Source: Microbacterium sp. Leaf151 (lineage in GTDB: Bacteria > Actinomycetota > Actinomycetes > Actinomycetales > Microbacteriaceae). Taken from it: a DNA stretch of 64,000 nt. Location of the stretch: contig NZ_LMOR01000002.1 in the NCBI RefSeq assembly GCF_001424225.1, positions 534,513-598,512 of the forward strand, given 5' to 3'. The position numbers and the translations under genes are program-made. The notes below the pieces were generated by a model. That model searched no databases and was not told where the DNA came from. It worked only from the letters and a program-made list of their open reading frames with translations. This document shows, piece by piece, positions 1-9,551 of the stretch (the first letter of the stretch is position 1; each line of letters begins with the position of its first letter).

Positions 1-1
1 C

Positions 2-1075
2 GAGATCCACCGCTTCACCAAGGCCCAGCAAGACGCGCTGTTGCCGGGCGTCGAGAACGGGTGGGTCGTGCTCATCGCCGCGACGACCGAGAACCCCTCG
101 TTCTCGGTCATCTCGCCGCTGCTGTCGCGCTCCCTGCTGCTGACCCTGCGGCCGCTCGGTGACGACGACCTCGGAGCTCTCGTCGACCGCGCCGTGCGCG
201 ACCCGCGGGGCCTGGCGGGCCGGGTCGAGCTCGACGACGACGCCCGGGCCGCCCTGGTCCGCCTCGCATCCGGAGACGCCCGGCGCGCGCTGACCGCCCT
301 CGAGGCAGCGGCGGCCGTCGCGGGCGACCTCGACGCGGCGGCACCGGCACCCGCCGATGAGAGCGACGACGAAGGCGAGGCCGACGACGTCGATAACGAG
401 AACGGTGAGGCGGAGGCCGGGGACGCCACCGCGCCCACGACGGTCATCACGGCCGACCACATCGCCCAGGCCGTCGACCGAGCCCTGCTGCGCTACGACC
501 GGCAGGGCGACGAGCATTACGACGTCATCAGCGCCTTCATCAAGTCGGTGCGCGGATCCGACCCGGATGCCGCGATCCACTACCTCGCGCGCATGATCGA
601 GGCCGGGGAGGACCCGCGGTTCATCGCGCGGCGCCTGGTGATCTCCGCCGCCGAAGACATCGGCATGGCCGACCCCCAGGCGCTGCAGATCGCCGTCGCC
701 GCCGCCGACGCCGTCGCCTTCATCGGCATGCCCGAGGGGCGCATCCCCCTCGCCGAGGCGACCGTCTACCTCGCCACGACCGCGAAGTCGAACGCCGCCT
801 ACAACGCCATCAACGCCGCGATCGCCGACGTCCGAGCGGGGGGTTTCGGCCGCGTACCGATGCACCTGCGCGACGCGCATTACCCCGGGGCGAAGCGCCT
901 CGGCCACGGCAAGGGATACAAGTACGCCCACGACAGCGAGATCGGCATCGTCGCGCAGCAGTACCTCCCCGACGAGCTGCGCGGACGCCGCTATTACGAG
1001 CCCACGAACCACGGCGCCGAGCGCGACGTGTCGGCGCGGCTCGAGAAGATCCGCCGCATCCTCGACGGCACCTGA
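2..1075 (+). CDS. rarA: Replication-associated recombination protein A (RarA/MgsA AAA+ ATPase), 5' end cut by the window
   Basis: C-terminal part of a clamp-loader-like AAA+ ATPase that acts at stalled replication forks. The frame is open from the first bases; the start lies upstream of the window. The first residues read [20 protein letters not shown], the Walker B/sensor region typical of RarA, followed by TTENPSFSV and the arginine-finger stretch SPLLSRS. The C-terminal half carries the tetramerisation domain ([35 protein letters not shown]). An acidic, low-complexity insert rich in D and E lies between the AAA lid and this domain (about bases 345-440) and is not part of the conserved fold. 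It ends 187 bases before rpsD on the same strand. Confidence 0.95.
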   Translation, partial: EIHRFTKAQQDALLPGVENGWVVLIAATTENPSFSVISPLLSRSLLLTLRPLGDDDLGALVDRAVRDPRGLAGRVELDDDARAALVRLASGDARRALTALEAAAAVAGDLDAAAPAPADESDDEGEADDVDNENGEAEAGDATAPTTVITADHIAQAVDRALLRYDRQGDEHYDVISAFIKSVRGSDPDAAIHYLARMIEAGEDPRFIARRLVISAAEDIGMADPQALQIAVAAADAVAFIGMPEGRIPLAEATVYLATTAKSNAAYNAINAAIADVRAGGFGRVPMHLRDAHYPGAKRLGHGKGYKYAHDSEIGIVAQQYLPDELRGRRYYEPTNHGAERDVSARLEKIRRILDGT

Positions 1076-1107
1076 GCGACGCACACGGGCCGTCCGGGCG
1101 GCTCTGA

Positions 1108-1113
1108 TAGCAT
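1108..1113 (+). promoter_or_regulatory. Putative -10 element for rpsD (TAGCAT)
   Basis: TAGCAT fits the actinobacterial TAnnnT consensus and would give a leader of about 140 bases before rpsD. No convincing -35 box is visible. The leader contains short self-complementary segments such as GGGCG/CGCCC near 1205-1222. A leader of this length would allow S4 autoregulation, but I recognise no known S4-binding structure. Confidence 0.4.
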
Positions 1114-1262
1114 GAACCGGCTCGAAACAGGGTTTTCGGGCATCCCCTCCTTTCTGTGATCACCCTCCGGTGCGCCCCGGCGTGCGCTTCGGATCGGGCG
1201 GAAGGGGGCGATACGCCCGTGAGCCGTGAAAGGCGCGGCCACGTCATCGGAAGGAGTACTTC

Positions 1263-1892
1263 GTGACCACGAAGTCTCAGGACCGCCGCAAGGTGCGTCT
1301 GTCGCGAGCCCTCGGCATCGCGCTCACCCCCAAGGCCGCCCGCTACCTCGAGAAGCGTCCCTACGCTCCGGGCGAGCACGGCCGCACCAAGCGCAAGGCC
1401 GACAGCGACTACGCCGTCCGTCTCCGCGAGAAGCAGCGTCTGCGCGAGCAGTACGGCATCCGCGAGAAGCAGCTGCGCATCGCGTTCAACGAGGCGCGTC
1501 GGACCGACGGCCTGACCGGTGAGAACCTGGTCGAGCTGCTCGAGATGCGCCTGGACGCCCTCGTCGTGCGCGCGGGCTTCGCCCGCACCACCGCGCAGGC
1601 TCGCCAGCTCGTCGTGCACCGCCACATCCTGGTCGACGGCCAGCTCGTGGACCGCCCGTCGTTCCGCGTCAAGCCGAACCAGCTGATCCACGTCAAGACC
1701 AAGAGCGAGGGCCTCGAGCCCTTCCAGGTCGCCGCCGCCGGTGGACACGCCGAAGTGCTGCCCCCCGTTCCGGGCTACATCGAGGTCGACCTCTCGACGC
1801 TGCAGGCCCGCCTGCTCCGTCGTCCCAAGCGCGCCGAGGTTCCCGTCACGTGTGACGTGCAGCTCGTCGTCGAGTACTACGCCGCCCGCTGA
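1263..1892 (+). CDS. rpsD: 30S ribosomal protein S4
   Basis: Primary rRNA-binding protein of the small subunit that nucleates 16S assembly; S4 proteins elsewhere can also repress their own translation. 209 residues, usual for actinobacteria. The N-terminal ribosomal S4 part contains KAARYLEKRPYAPGEHGRTK, and the S4 RNA-binding domain contains RLDALVVRAGFARTTAQARQ and HRHILVDG (about residues 98-135). GTG start at 1263, supported by AAGGAG at 1251-1256 with six bases of spacing. It is monocistronic, closed by a strong hairpin just downstream. The stand-alone location of rpsD, away from the ribosomal protein operons, is common in this family. Confidence 0.98.
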   Translation: MTTKSQDRRKVRLSRALGIALTPKAARYLEKRPYAPGEHGRTKRKADSDYAVRLREKQRLREQYGIREKQLRIAFNEARRTDGLTGENLVELLEMRLDALVVRAGFARTTAQARQLVVHRHILVDGQLVDRPSFRVKPNQLIHVKTKSEGLEPFQVAAAGGHAEVLPPVPGYIEVDLSTLQARLLRRPKRAEVPVTCDVQLVVEYYAAR

Positions 1893-1905
1893 TCCAGCGA
1901 GCAGA

Positions 1906-1940
1906 GAAGGGCGTCGGGGTTCCCCGGCGCCCTTCGTCGT
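1906..1940 (+). terminator. Intrinsic terminator of rpsD
   Basis: Arms GAAGGGCGTCGGGG (1906-1919) and CCCCGGCGCCCTTC (1922-1935) pair over 14 bp with one G-U. The closing is very tight and only a weak T-rich stretch follows, as is usual in high-GC actinobacteria. Confidence 0.8.
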
Positions 1941-2021
1941 TCCCGCGCGCGCTGCGTCCTGTGCCGGTCCGGGGCCTGCCTGCGGCGCCCGGGTCCGGGG
2001 CTGCGTCGCGTGGCCGGACCC

Positions 2022-2106
2022 GTGTCGGCGGACACAACGCAGGAGTACTACCCGAGGCGGCCCGCGATCGCCGGCCCGGAGGCCGGATCGGGCGAATCTC
2101 CTGCGT
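2022..2106. other. Structured intergenic element of unknown role
   Basis: Within the 374-base gap between rpsD and the next gene. A small hairpin, GTGTC-GGCG-GACAC (2022-2035), is followed by a larger nested stem. The outer arms are ACGCAGGAG (2037-2045) and CTCCTGCGT (2098-2106). A symmetric 5/5 internal loop follows, then CCCGA (2051-2055) with TCGGG (2088-2092), then a GC-rich interior with further pairing. It is separate from the rpsD terminator. It could be a small RNA, a leader element of the downstream gene or a protein-binding dyad. The rest of the gap shows nothing I can name. Confidence 0.35.
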
Positions 2107-2266
2107 CATGTCCCCCGCGGAGCCGGCACGCTGCCGCGGCGACCGATTCGAACAGTCACGGCGGCCCGGGGAGACGGCATCCATCGATCTCTCTTGCGCG
2201 GTGCACAGGGGCCGTCGCCTACGATGAAGGATGCCGCGAACGCGGCGTCTCATCGAGGAAGAAGTG

Positions 2267-2575
2267 GTGATCGTGAAAAGCCTCGTCTGGTTCGCGTTGG
2301 GCATCGCCGGCGGATTCGTCGCCGCCCACCTCGTCAACAAAGACCCCCGCGGTCAAGAGCTGCTCGCGCAGCTCGACTCCCGCATCGGCGAGTTCACCGA
2401 CCACATGAGCGACGCGTACCACGATCAGGAGACCCGCCTGTCGGACATCCTCGACGATGCCAAGGGCGTCGCCGCCTCTGCTGCGGGTCACGTCGCGGAA
2501 GCCGTGGACCACGCCACCGACGCTGTCGGTAGTGCCGCCGCGGCTGCCAAGAAGACCGTTTCGCCCTCCGACTGA
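2267..2575 (+). CDS. Small membrane-anchored helical protein of unknown function
   Basis: I do not recognise a named family. The predicted 102-residue protein starts with one hydrophobic segment (SLVWFALGIAGGFVAAHLV, about residues 5-23). A hydrophilic, probably helical tail rich in Ala, Asp and Val follows, with a KK near the end, so it is likely anchored by its N-terminus. The architecture resembles short YtxH-like or apolipoprotein-like stress proteins, but no diagnostic motif supports that. The GTG at 2267 is preferred because GAGG/GAAG lies 5-12 bases upstream; the GTG at 2273 is an alternative. A TACGAT hexamer at 2220-2225 may be its -10 box. It is followed after 64 bases by alaS on the same strand. 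Confidence 0.6.
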   Translation: MIVKSLVWFALGIAGGFVAAHLVNKDPRGQELLAQLDSRIGEFTDHMSDAYHDQETRLSDILDDAKGVAASAAGHVAEAVDHATDAVGSAAAAAKKTVSPSD

Positions 2576-2639
2576 CCTCTCCGCGCCCTCCGTCCCGCCG
2601 CCGCTGGACGAAGCGCGCACGCGCACGGAAAGACCCGCC

Positions 2640-5309
2640 ATGAAAACCGCCGAGATCGCCCAGCGCTTCCTCGACTTCTTCGAGAAGAAGAATCACACGA
2701 TCGTCCCCTCGGCCTCGCTCGTCACCGACGACCCGGCCCTGCTCTTCACCGTCGCGGGCATGGTGCCGTTCATCCCGTATCTCAGCGGCGTCGTGCCGCC
2801 GCCCTACCCGCGCGCCGCGGATGTGCAGAAGTGCATCCGCACCAACGACATCGAGGAGGTCGGCAAGACCCCCCGCCACGGCACCTTCTTCCAGATGCTG
2901 GGCAATTGGTCGTTCGGCGACTACTTCAAAGAAGACGCCATCCGTTTCGCGTGGGAGCTGCTCACCGCCCCCGAGTCTGAGGGCGGCCTCGCCTTCGACC
3001 CGAAGGACCTGTGGGTCACCGTCTACAAAGAGGACGACGAGGCGCGCGATCTCTGGCGCTCGCTCACCCCGCTGCCCGAGGAGCGTATCCAGCGCCTCGG
3101 CAAGGACACGAACTACTGGTCCACCGGTCTTCCCGGTCCCGCGGGCCCCTGCTCGGAGATCTTCTTCGACCGAGGACCCGACTACGGCATCGACGGTGGT
3201 CCCGCCACCGACGACGACCGTTACGTCGAGATCTGGAACCTCGTGTTCATGCAGTACGAGATCACGAACGTGCGCTCGAAGTACGACTTCGACATCGTCG
3301 GTGAGCTGCCCGCGAAGAACATCGACACCGGCATGGGCCTCGAGCGCATCGCGTTCATCAAGCAGGGCGTCGACAACATGTACGAGACCGACCAGGTGCG
3401 CCCGGTGCTCGATCTCGCAGCGAAGCTCACCGGCAAGGCGTACGGCCACGAGTCGCACGAAGACGACGTGCGCCTGCGCATCGTCGCCGACCACGTGCGT
3501 TCCTCGCTCATGCTGCTCGCCGATGGTGTGACCCCCTCGAACGAGGGTCGCGGCTACATCCTGCGTCGCATCATGCGCCGCGCGATCCGCTCGATGCGCC
3601 TGCTGGGCGTCGAGGGCGCCACATTCCCCGAGCTCTTCGCCGCGTCGCGCGACGCGATGAAGGAGTCGTACCCCGAGGTCGAGGCCGATTACGCCCGCCT
3701 CTCCGCTTACGCCATCGCCGAGGAGCAGACCTTCCTGCGCACTCTCGCGGCGGGATCCGCCATTCTCGACCAGTCGGTCGCGGAGGCGAAGATCGGCGGC
3801 GGCACGACCCTGTCGGGGTCCGAGGCGTTCCTCCTCCACGACACCTACGGGTTCCCCATCGACCTGACCCTCGAGATCGCGGAAGAGGCCGGCCTGACCG
3901 TCGACCGCGGTTCCTTCGACCAGCTCATGCTCGAGCAGCGCACCCGCGCCAAGGCCGACGCACGCGCCCGCAAGGGCGCCATCGCCGATCAGAGCGCGTA
4001 CCGCGAGTTCCGTGCCCTCGGCGAAACGGTGTTCACCGGCTACACCGAGCTGCAGACGGAGTCGAAGGTCCTCGGCATCCTGATCGCGGGTCACGGTACC
4101 GATCGCGCCTCCGAGGGCCAGATCGCCGAGATCATCACCGCCGAGACCGCCCTTTACGCAGAGTCGGGCGGTCAGGTCGCCGACAAGGGCATCATCGTCG
4201 GTCCCGGCTACGAGCTCGAAGTGCTCGACGTGCAGCGTCCGGTGCCGGGGCTCATCAGCCACACCGTGGAGGTCACCACCGGTGAGGTGTCGGTCGGCGC
4301 TCCGGCGACGACCGTCGTCGACGCGCTGAACCGCCACTCGGCGCAGCAGGCGCACACCGCGACGCACCTCGTGCACGCGGCGATCCGCGACACCCTGGGC
4401 AAGTCCGCCACGCAGACCGGTTCGCTGAACCGCGCCGGCTACATGCGGTTCGACTTCAGCTGGGGCTCTGCCCTGTCAGCCGAGACCCGCACCGAGATCG
4501 AGGACATCGCGAACAACGCCGTGCGCGACAACCTCGAGGTGACCACGCGCGTGATGTCGCTCGACGAGGCCAAGGCCGCCGGCGCCATGGCGCTGTTCGG
4601 CGAGAAGTACGGCGACACGGTGCGCATGGTCGACGTCGGCGGACCCTGGTCGCGCGAATTGTGCGGTGGTACCCACGTCGCCCGGAGCTCCGAGATCGGG
4701 CTGGTCAATCTCGTCGGCGAGCAGTCGGTCGGTGCCTCCAATCGGCGCGTGGAGGCCCTGGTCGGCCTCGACGCCTTCCGCGACCTCGCCGCCGAGCGCG
4801 CGATCGTGTCGCAGCTGTCGACGTCGCTCAAGACACCCCGTGAGCAACTGACCACGCGCATCACGGAGCTGGCGGCGAGCCTCAAGGCCGCGGAGAAGAA
4901 GATCGCCGCCTTCGAGGCGCAGGCCCTCACCGGACGTCTGCCGCAGCTGGTCGAGTCGGCCGTCGCCGTCGGCACGGTCCGCGTCGTCACCCAGAGCCTG
5001 GGGGAGGGCGCGTCGGCCGACGACGTTCGCTCGCTCGCGTTGCAGGTGCGCGACCGCCTGGGCTCCGACCCCGCGGTCGTCGCTCTGGCGAGCGTCACGA
5101 GCGGCCGCGCCACGGTCGTCGTCGTCACCAACGACGCCGCTCGCGAACGCGGACTCGCCGCCGGCGCTCTGGCGAAGGGTGCCGCCGGCGTCCTCGGCGG
5201 AGGCGGCGGCGGTCGTCCCGACGTCGCCCAGGGTGGCGGAACGGATGCCACGGCTCTGCCGCAGGCACTCGAGGGCATCGTCGCGGACGTGCGGGCGACC
5301 ACCGCGTGA
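2640..5309 (+). CDS. alaS: Alanyl-tRNA synthetase
   Basis: Charges tRNA-Ala in the cytoplasm. 889 residues, full length. The class II catalytic core starts with FLDFFEKKNHTIVPSASLV and contains motif 2 (TPRHGTFFQMLGNWSFGDYF). The editing domain has the zinc pair HTATH (His572, His576) and CGGTH (Cys675-His679). The C-Ala domain ends in a Gly-rich stretch GGGGGGRPDVAQGGG, normal for this family. The ATG at 2640 gives the usual N-terminus MKTAEIAQRFLDFF; upstream in-frame codons run into the preceding gene. The stop overlaps the ruvX GTG by four bases, indicating coupled translation. Confidence 0.98.
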   Translation: MKTAEIAQRFLDFFEKKNHTIVPSASLVTDDPALLFTVAGMVPFIPYLSGVVPPPYPRAADVQKCIRTNDIEEVGKTPRHGTFFQMLGNWSFGDYFKEDAIRFAWELLTAPESEGGLAFDPKDLWVTVYKEDDEARDLWRSLTPLPEERIQRLGKDTNYWSTGLPGPAGPCSEIFFDRGPDYGIDGGPATDDDRYVEIWNLVFMQYEITNVRSKYDFDIVGELPAKNIDTGMGLERIAFIKQGVDNMYETDQVRPVLDLAAKLTGKAYGHESHEDDVRLRIVADHVRSSLMLLADGVTPSNEGRGYILRRIMRRAIRSMRLLGVEGATFPELFAASRDAMKESYPEVEADYARLSAYAIAEEQTFLRTLAAGSAILDQSVAEAKIGGGTTLSGSEAFLLHDTYGFPIDLTLEIAEEAGLTVDRGSFDQLMLEQRTRAKADARARKGAIADQSAYREFRALGETVFTGYTELQTESKVLGILIAGHGTDRASEGQIAEIITAETALYAESGGQVADKGIIVGPGYELEVLDVQRPVPGLISHTVEVTTGEVSVGAPATTVVDALNRHSAQQAHTATHLVHAAIRDTLGKSATQTGSLNRAGYMRFDFSWGSALSAETRTEIEDIANNAVRDNLEVTTRVMSLDEAKAAGAMALFGEKYGDTVRMVDVGGPWSRELCGGTHVARSSEIGLVNLVGEQSVGASNRRVEALVGLDAFRDLAAERAIVSQLSTSLKTPREQLTTRITELAASLKAAEKKIAAFEAQALTGRLPQLVESAVAVGTVRVVTQSLGEGASADDVRSLALQVRDRLGSDPAVVALASVTSGRATVVVVTNDAARERGLAAGALAKGAAGVLGGGGGGRPDVAQGGGTDATALPQALEGIVADVRATTA

Positions 5310-5779
5310 CCGCGTTCCGGCGCGGCATCCGGTTGGGGATCGATGTCGGGCGCGCCCGCGTGGGTGTGGCCCGGTCGGACCCCGACGGGGTACTCGCCGT
5401 TCCGGTCGAGACGGTGCCGCGCAAGGGCGAGCCGGTGCGCCGCATCGCGGCCCTGGCCGCGGAGTACGAGGCGTTCGAGGTGCTGGTCGGTCTACCGCTG
5501 AACCTCCGAGGTGAGGACACGCCGTCGACGACCGACGCACGGGGCTTCGCGGAGGCGCTCGCGGCGGCTCTGCCTATGCCCGTGCGGCTGGTCGACGAGC
5601 GTCTCAGCACGGTGTCGGCGCACAGCGTTCTGCGAGAGGCAGGACGTTCCCAGCGTGACTCTCGTAGCATTGTGGACCAAGTCGCCGCTGTGGTGCTGCT
5701 GCAGCAGGCGCTCGACGTGGAGCGAAGGTCCGGTGAGCCGGCCGGACCCGCCGTATCACCGGGACAGGAGCCCGCCTGA
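5306..5779 (+). CDS. ruvX: RuvX/YqgF RNase H-fold protein (pre-16S rRNA nuclease / putative Holliday junction resolvase)
   Basis: 157 residues. The family matures the 5' end of 16S rRNA in E. coli and was also described as a Holliday-junction resolvase. The first catalytic motif GIDVGRARVGVARSDPDG lies near the N-terminus, VDERLST in the middle and DQVAAVVLLQQAL near the end, so the RNase H-like active-site acidic residues are present. GTG start in the sequence GTGA shared with the alaS stop. The stop is followed one base later by the mltG ATG, so alaS-ruvX-mltG-aroE are one transcription unit. The alaS-ruvX-mltG order is widespread in Gram-positive bacteria. Confidence 0.95.
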   Translation: MTAFRRGIRLGIDVGRARVGVARSDPDGVLAVPVETVPRKGEPVRRIAALAAEYEAFEVLVGLPLNLRGEDTPSTTDARGFAEALAAALPMPVRLVDERLSTVSAHSVLREAGRSQRDSRSIVDQVAAVVLLQQALDVERRSGEPAGPAVSPGQEPA

Positions 5780-5780
5780 C

Positions 5781-7490
5781 ATGCCCGAGAATCAGCCGCC
5801 CGAGAGCGATCCGTTCGCCGACCTCTACGGGCGTCTGCCCGACCCGCGCAGGGGAGCACGCGCCGACGACGCACCGCCGTCGCGCCGCGCCGCCCGCGAG
5901 GCCCGCGCGGCGGGCGGCGATGCGTCCGACGCTCCGGACAGCGCGCGGTTCGACGCCGCGCGCCGCGCACCCAGTGACACGCCGTCGGCCCCCGCCCCCG
6001 AAGAAGTCACACCGGCGCCGGCGCCGGACGCCCCGGTCGCTCGACCGGCCGCCGAGATCTCACCGGATGACGCACCGCCCTCCGCCGTGCGGAACGACCC
6101 CTCGCCTGACACGGGATCACGGGAGATCCCGGCCCGCCCGCGCGACGCCGCGCCAACGGCCGGAGCGCGCCGCCCCAGCACCCGCACCGCGGGCGGTCGC
6201 GACGCAGCCCCCGGCCCCCGCCGGCGCAGCACGCCCTCGCGCGACGTCGAACCCGCACGCGAGCCCGCTCTCGTAGGTGCCGGTGCCGCCCCTGCCGCCG
6301 CATCGTCGGCCCCGGGGTCCGCGGCATCCGGATCGCTCGAACAGCTCTTCACGGGTCAGACCACCACGCACGACATCGGCCAGCCCGCGCCGCAGCCGTC
6401 GCGGAAGCGCCGCCACGTCGGCCGGTGGATCGCCCTGGCCGTCGTCGTGCTCCTGATCGGCGGCATGGTCGGCGGCGGCATGGCGCTGTGGAACACCTAC
6501 GGCGATCGGGTGCAGGCCTTCCTCGGTCAAGAAGAACCGGTCGACTTCGAGGCGGGCCAAGCCACCGGTGAGACGCGCGTCACGATCGTCGCGGGCGACA
6601 CCGGTGAATCGGTCTCCCCGAAGATGTTCGAGGCCGGCGTCACGAAGGCGTCGAACTCGCTGTACAAGTACATGGTCGACAACTCCATCGCCTTCACCTT
6701 CCAGCCCGGCGTGTACAAGCTGCAGCAGCAGATGACCTCCGAGGCGGTGCTCGCCGCCCTCCGCCTCCCCGAGACCCGCCTGAACTATTCCGTGCAGCTG
6801 CGCGAGGGACTGACGCTCGCGCAGTCGCTCGACCTCATCTCCGAACAGCTCGGCCTCGCACGCGCCGACCTCGACGCGGCCGTCGCCGACCCGTCGCAGT
6901 ACGGCGTACCGGCCGCGACGCTCGAGGGCTGGATCTTCCCCGCCACGTACGACTTCGACGAGGGTGTCACCGCCACGCAGGTCATCGACACGATGGTAAA
7001 GCGCACCGTGCAGTCGCTCGACGCCGCGGGTGTGCCCGTGGCCGACCGCGAGCGGATCCTCATCATCGCCTCGATCATCGAGCGGGAAGCCCGCAGCAGC
7101 GAAGACTTCTACAAGGTCTCGCGCGTCATCGAGAACCGTCTCCAGCCCTCCAACCAGGAGACGTTCGGCAAGCTCGAGATGGACTCGACGGTGCAGTACG
7201 GCGCCGGGGAGATGGGCAGCGGAACGGTCAGCACGTCCGAAGAGGCGCGCAACAGCGACAACCCGTGGAACACCTACATGTACCCGGGCCTGCCGATCGG
7301 ACCCATCGCGAACGCGGGCGATCTCGCGATCGACGCGGCGATGAAGCCCGCCGACGGCCCGTGGCTGTATTTCGTGACGGTCAACCTCGACACCGGCGAG
7401 ACCGTCTTCACCTCGACGTACAGCGAGCACGAGAAGGCGGTCGCCCAGTGGCGGGCGTGGTGCGCCGACAATCCGAACTCGGGATGCTGA
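5781..7490 (+). CDS. mltG: Endolytic murein transglycosylase MltG
   Basis: Membrane-bound lytic transglycosylase (YceG family) that cleaves nascent glycan strands and limits their length. 569 residues, longer than the E. coli protein because of a cytoplasmic, Pro/Ala/Arg-rich disordered region of about 210 residues at the N-terminus. One transmembrane helix follows (IALAVVVLLIGGMVGGGMAL, around residues 216-235), then the extracellular YceG domain. The catalytic Glu lies in IIASIIEREARS, and MDSTVQYGAG and YMYPGLPIGPIANAG are family signatures. A long disordered N-terminus is common in actinobacterial MltG. The stop overlaps aroE by seven bases. Confidence 0.95.
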   Translation: MPENQPPESDPFADLYGRLPDPRRGARADDAPPSRRAAREARAAGGDASDAPDSARFDAARRAPSDTPSAPAPEEVTPAPAPDAPVARPAAEISPDDAPPSAVRNDPSPDTGSREIPARPRDAAPTAGARRPSTRTAGGRDAAPGPRRRSTPSRDVEPAREPALVGAGAAPAAASSAPGSAASGSLEQLFTGQTTTHDIGQPAPQPSRKRRHVGRWIALAVVVLLIGGMVGGGMALWNTYGDRVQAFLGQEEPVDFEAGQATGETRVTIVAGDTGESVSPKMFEAGVTKASNSLYKYMVDNSIAFTFQPGVYKLQQQMTSEAVLAALRLPETRLNYSVQLREGLTLAQSLDLISEQLGLARADLDAAVADPSQYGVPAATLEGWIFPATYDFDEGVTATQVIDTMVKRTVQSLDAAGVPVADRERILIIASIIEREARSSEDFYKVSRVIENRLQPSNQETFGKLEMDSTVQYGAGEMGSGTVSTSEEARNSDNPWNTYMYPGLPIGPIANAGDLAIDAAMKPADGPWLYFVTVNLDTGETVFTSTYSEHEKAVAQWRAWCADNPNSGC

Positions 7491-8320
7491 CCGGACCCAC
7501 GCGCCTGGCCGTCTGGGGCGACCCGATCGCGCACTCGCGGTCGCCCCGGCTGCACGCGGCGGCGTACGGCGTGCTCGGGCTCGAGTGGGAGTACGGGCGC
7601 CAGCAGGTTTCGGTCGACGCATTCACCGATCACCTCTCGGGATTGGATGCCACCTGGCGCGGTCTCTCGCTCACGATGCCGCTCAAGACGGTCGCCGCAC
7701 GAACGGCCCGCTCCCTCGACGAGGACGCGCGTCGGACAGGCGCGGTCAACACCTTCCTGCTCACCGACGACGGCCCCCACGGCTTCAACACCGACGTCGG
7801 GGGACTCGCCCGCGCGCTCGAGGAGATCGGTGTGCACTCACCGGGCGCGGTGCGCGTGCTCGGTGCCGGGGCGACGGCCACGTCGGCGGTCGTCTCCGCC
7901 GCGCGCGTGGGTGCGGATCTCATCGAGGTACGCGCACGCCGCCCGGAAGCCGCCGAATCCCTCCGTACGCTCGGCGACGCGCTCGGCGTCGAGGTGCGCA
8001 TCGGCGCGATCGACGACGACAGGGTCGACCCGGTGGATGCGACGATAGCGGCGCTGCCCGGAGGGACCGATCTCGGCCCGGTCGCCGACATCCTGGCATC
8101 CGGGTCCGGTCCTCTCGTCGACGTCGTCTACGGCGGATGGCCGACGCCGCTGGCGCAGGCGTGGGAGCGAGCCGGGGTGGCCGCGCACAACGGTCTCGAG
8201 ATGCTGCTGCACCAGGCGCTGCTGCAGGTGCGCGTGTTCGTCACAGGCGACCCGCAGCGGCCGGTTGTCCACGAGGATGCAGTGCTGGCCGCGATGCGCA
8301 CCGCGCTCGTGGGAGACTAG
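7484..8320 (+). CDS. aroE: Shikimate dehydrogenase (biosynthetic type)
   Basis: Reduces 3-dehydroshikimate to shikimate in chorismate synthesis. 278 residues. Substrate-binding motif [10 protein letters not shown] near the N-terminus, SLTMPLK with the catalytic Lys, and NTD in GFNTDVGG. The Rossmann nucleotide-binding part has [10 protein letters not shown] and, at the end of the second strand, RARRPE; the basic residues there suit NADPH. This contrasts with the paralogue at 12.6-13.5 kb, which has Asp at that place. ATG at 7484 inside the end of mltG. aroC follows four bases after the stop, so it belongs to the aroECKB unit. Confidence 0.95.
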   Translation: MLTGPTRLAVWGDPIAHSRSPRLHAAAYGVLGLEWEYGRQQVSVDAFTDHLSGLDATWRGLSLTMPLKTVAARTARSLDEDARRTGAVNTFLLTDDGPHGFNTDVGGLARALEEIGVHSPGAVRVLGAGATATSAVVSAARVGADLIEVRARRPEAAESLRTLGDALGVEVRIGAIDDDRVDPVDATIAALPGGTDLGPVADILASGSGPLVDVVYGGWPTPLAQAWERAGVAAHNGLEMLLHQALLQVRVFVTGDPQRPVVHEDAVLAAMRTALVGD

Positions 8321-8324
8321 GGGA

Positions 8325-9551
8325 ATGCTTCGCGTTCTCACGGCCGGCGAGTCCCACGGCCCCGAACTGATCGCCCTCATGGAGGGGATGCCGGCCGGCG
8401 TTCCCGTCTCGTCCGCGCAGATCCGCGCCGAACTCGCGCGCCGCCGCCTGGGTTACGGTCGCGGGTCGCGGATGAAGTTCGAGGAAGACGAGCTCACGCT
8501 CTCGACCGGTATCGTGCACGGCTTCACGATCGGGAGCCCGATCGCGTTGCGCATCGGCAACACCGAGTGGCCGAAGTGGACCGAGGTCATGAGCCCCGAG
8601 CCGATCGAGCTGTCCGACCGGTCGCGCGGTCGCGGTGCGGCCCTCACGCGTCCGCGTCCGGGTCACGCCGATCTGGTGGGCATGCAGAAGTACGGCTTCG
8701 ACGAGGCGCGTCCGATCCTCGAGCGCGCCTCCGCCCGCGAGACCGCGGCGCGCGTCGCCCTCGGCGCCATCGCACGGTCGTTCCTGAGCGAGCTCGGCAT
8801 CCGCCTCGTGAGCCACACGCTCTCGATCGGTCCGGTGCGGGTTCCCGACGATGCCGCCTTCCCGACCCCCGATGACGTCGACCTGCTCGACGCCGACCCG
8901 TTGCGCTGCTTCCACCCCGAGACCAGCGCCGCCATGGTGGCCGAGGTCGACGACGCGAAGAAGGCCGGCGACACGCTCGGTGGCATCGTCGAAGTGCTCG
9001 CCTACGGGCTGCCGCCGGGACTCGGGTCCCACGTGCAGTGGGATCGACGACTGGATGCCAAGCTCGCCCACGCCCTGATGAGCATCCAGGCCATCAAGGG
9101 GGTCGAGGTCGGCGACGGCTTCCTCACCACGACTCGTCGGGGGTCGCAGGCCCATGACGAGCTGTTCGCGACGGGGGAGGGCATCACGCGCTCGTCCGAT
9201 CGCGCCGGCGGCACCGAGGGCGGAATGTCGACGGGCACGGTGCTGCGCGTCCGCGCCGGCATGAAGCCCATCGCCACGATCCCCAAGGCCCTGCGCACGG
9301 TCGACGTCGCGACCGGCGACACCGCTGCCGCACACCACCAGCGTTCCGACGTGTGCGCTGTGCCGGCCGCCGGCGTCGTCGCCGAGGCCATGGTCGCCGT
9401 CACCCTCGCCGACGCCGTACTCGACAAGTTCGGCGGCGACAACATCGTCGAGACACGTCGCAACCTCGAGACCTACCTCGCGAACCTGCCCGAGACGCTG
9501 CGCACCGCCGACGCGTCCGACGCGGGGCTCCTCGCGCATGACCTCGCCTGA
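8325..9551 (+). CDS. aroC: Chorismate synthase
   Basis: Converts EPSP to chorismate using reduced FMN, the last step of the shikimate pathway. 408 residues. Signatures include [20 protein letters not shown] at the N-terminus, [31 protein letters not shown] and the C-terminal [17 protein letters not shown]. The ATG at 8325 gives the canonical N-terminus [12 protein letters not shown]; a weak GGGGA lies just upstream. It overlaps the aroK start by 14 bases. Confidence 0.98.
   Translation: MLRVLTAGESHGPELIALMEGMPAGVPVSSAQIRAELARRRLGYGRGSRMKFEEDELTLSTGIVHGFTIGSPIALRIGNTEWPKWTEVMSPEPIELSDRSRGRGAALTRPRPGHADLVGMQKYGFDEARPILERASARETAARVALGAIARSFLSELGIRLVSHTLSIGPVRVPDDAAFPTPDDVDLLDADPLRCFHPETSAAMVAEVDDAKKAGDTLGGIVEVLAYGLPPGLGSHVQWDRRLDAKLAHALMSIQAIKGVEVGDGFLTTTRRGSQAHDELFATGEGITRSSDRAGGTEGGMSTGTVLRVRAGMKPIATIPKALRTVDVATGDTAAAHHQRSDVCAVPAAGVVAEAMVAVTLADAVLDKFGGDNIVETRRNLETYLANLPETLRTADASDAGLLAHDLA

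Noticed and set aside
2394..4376. Long open frame on the minus strand opposite alaS
   Set aside because: High GC leaves antisense frames open by chance. The translation is low complexity and rich in Arg, Gly and Asp, has no recognisable domain, and lies wholly opposite an unmistakable alaS.
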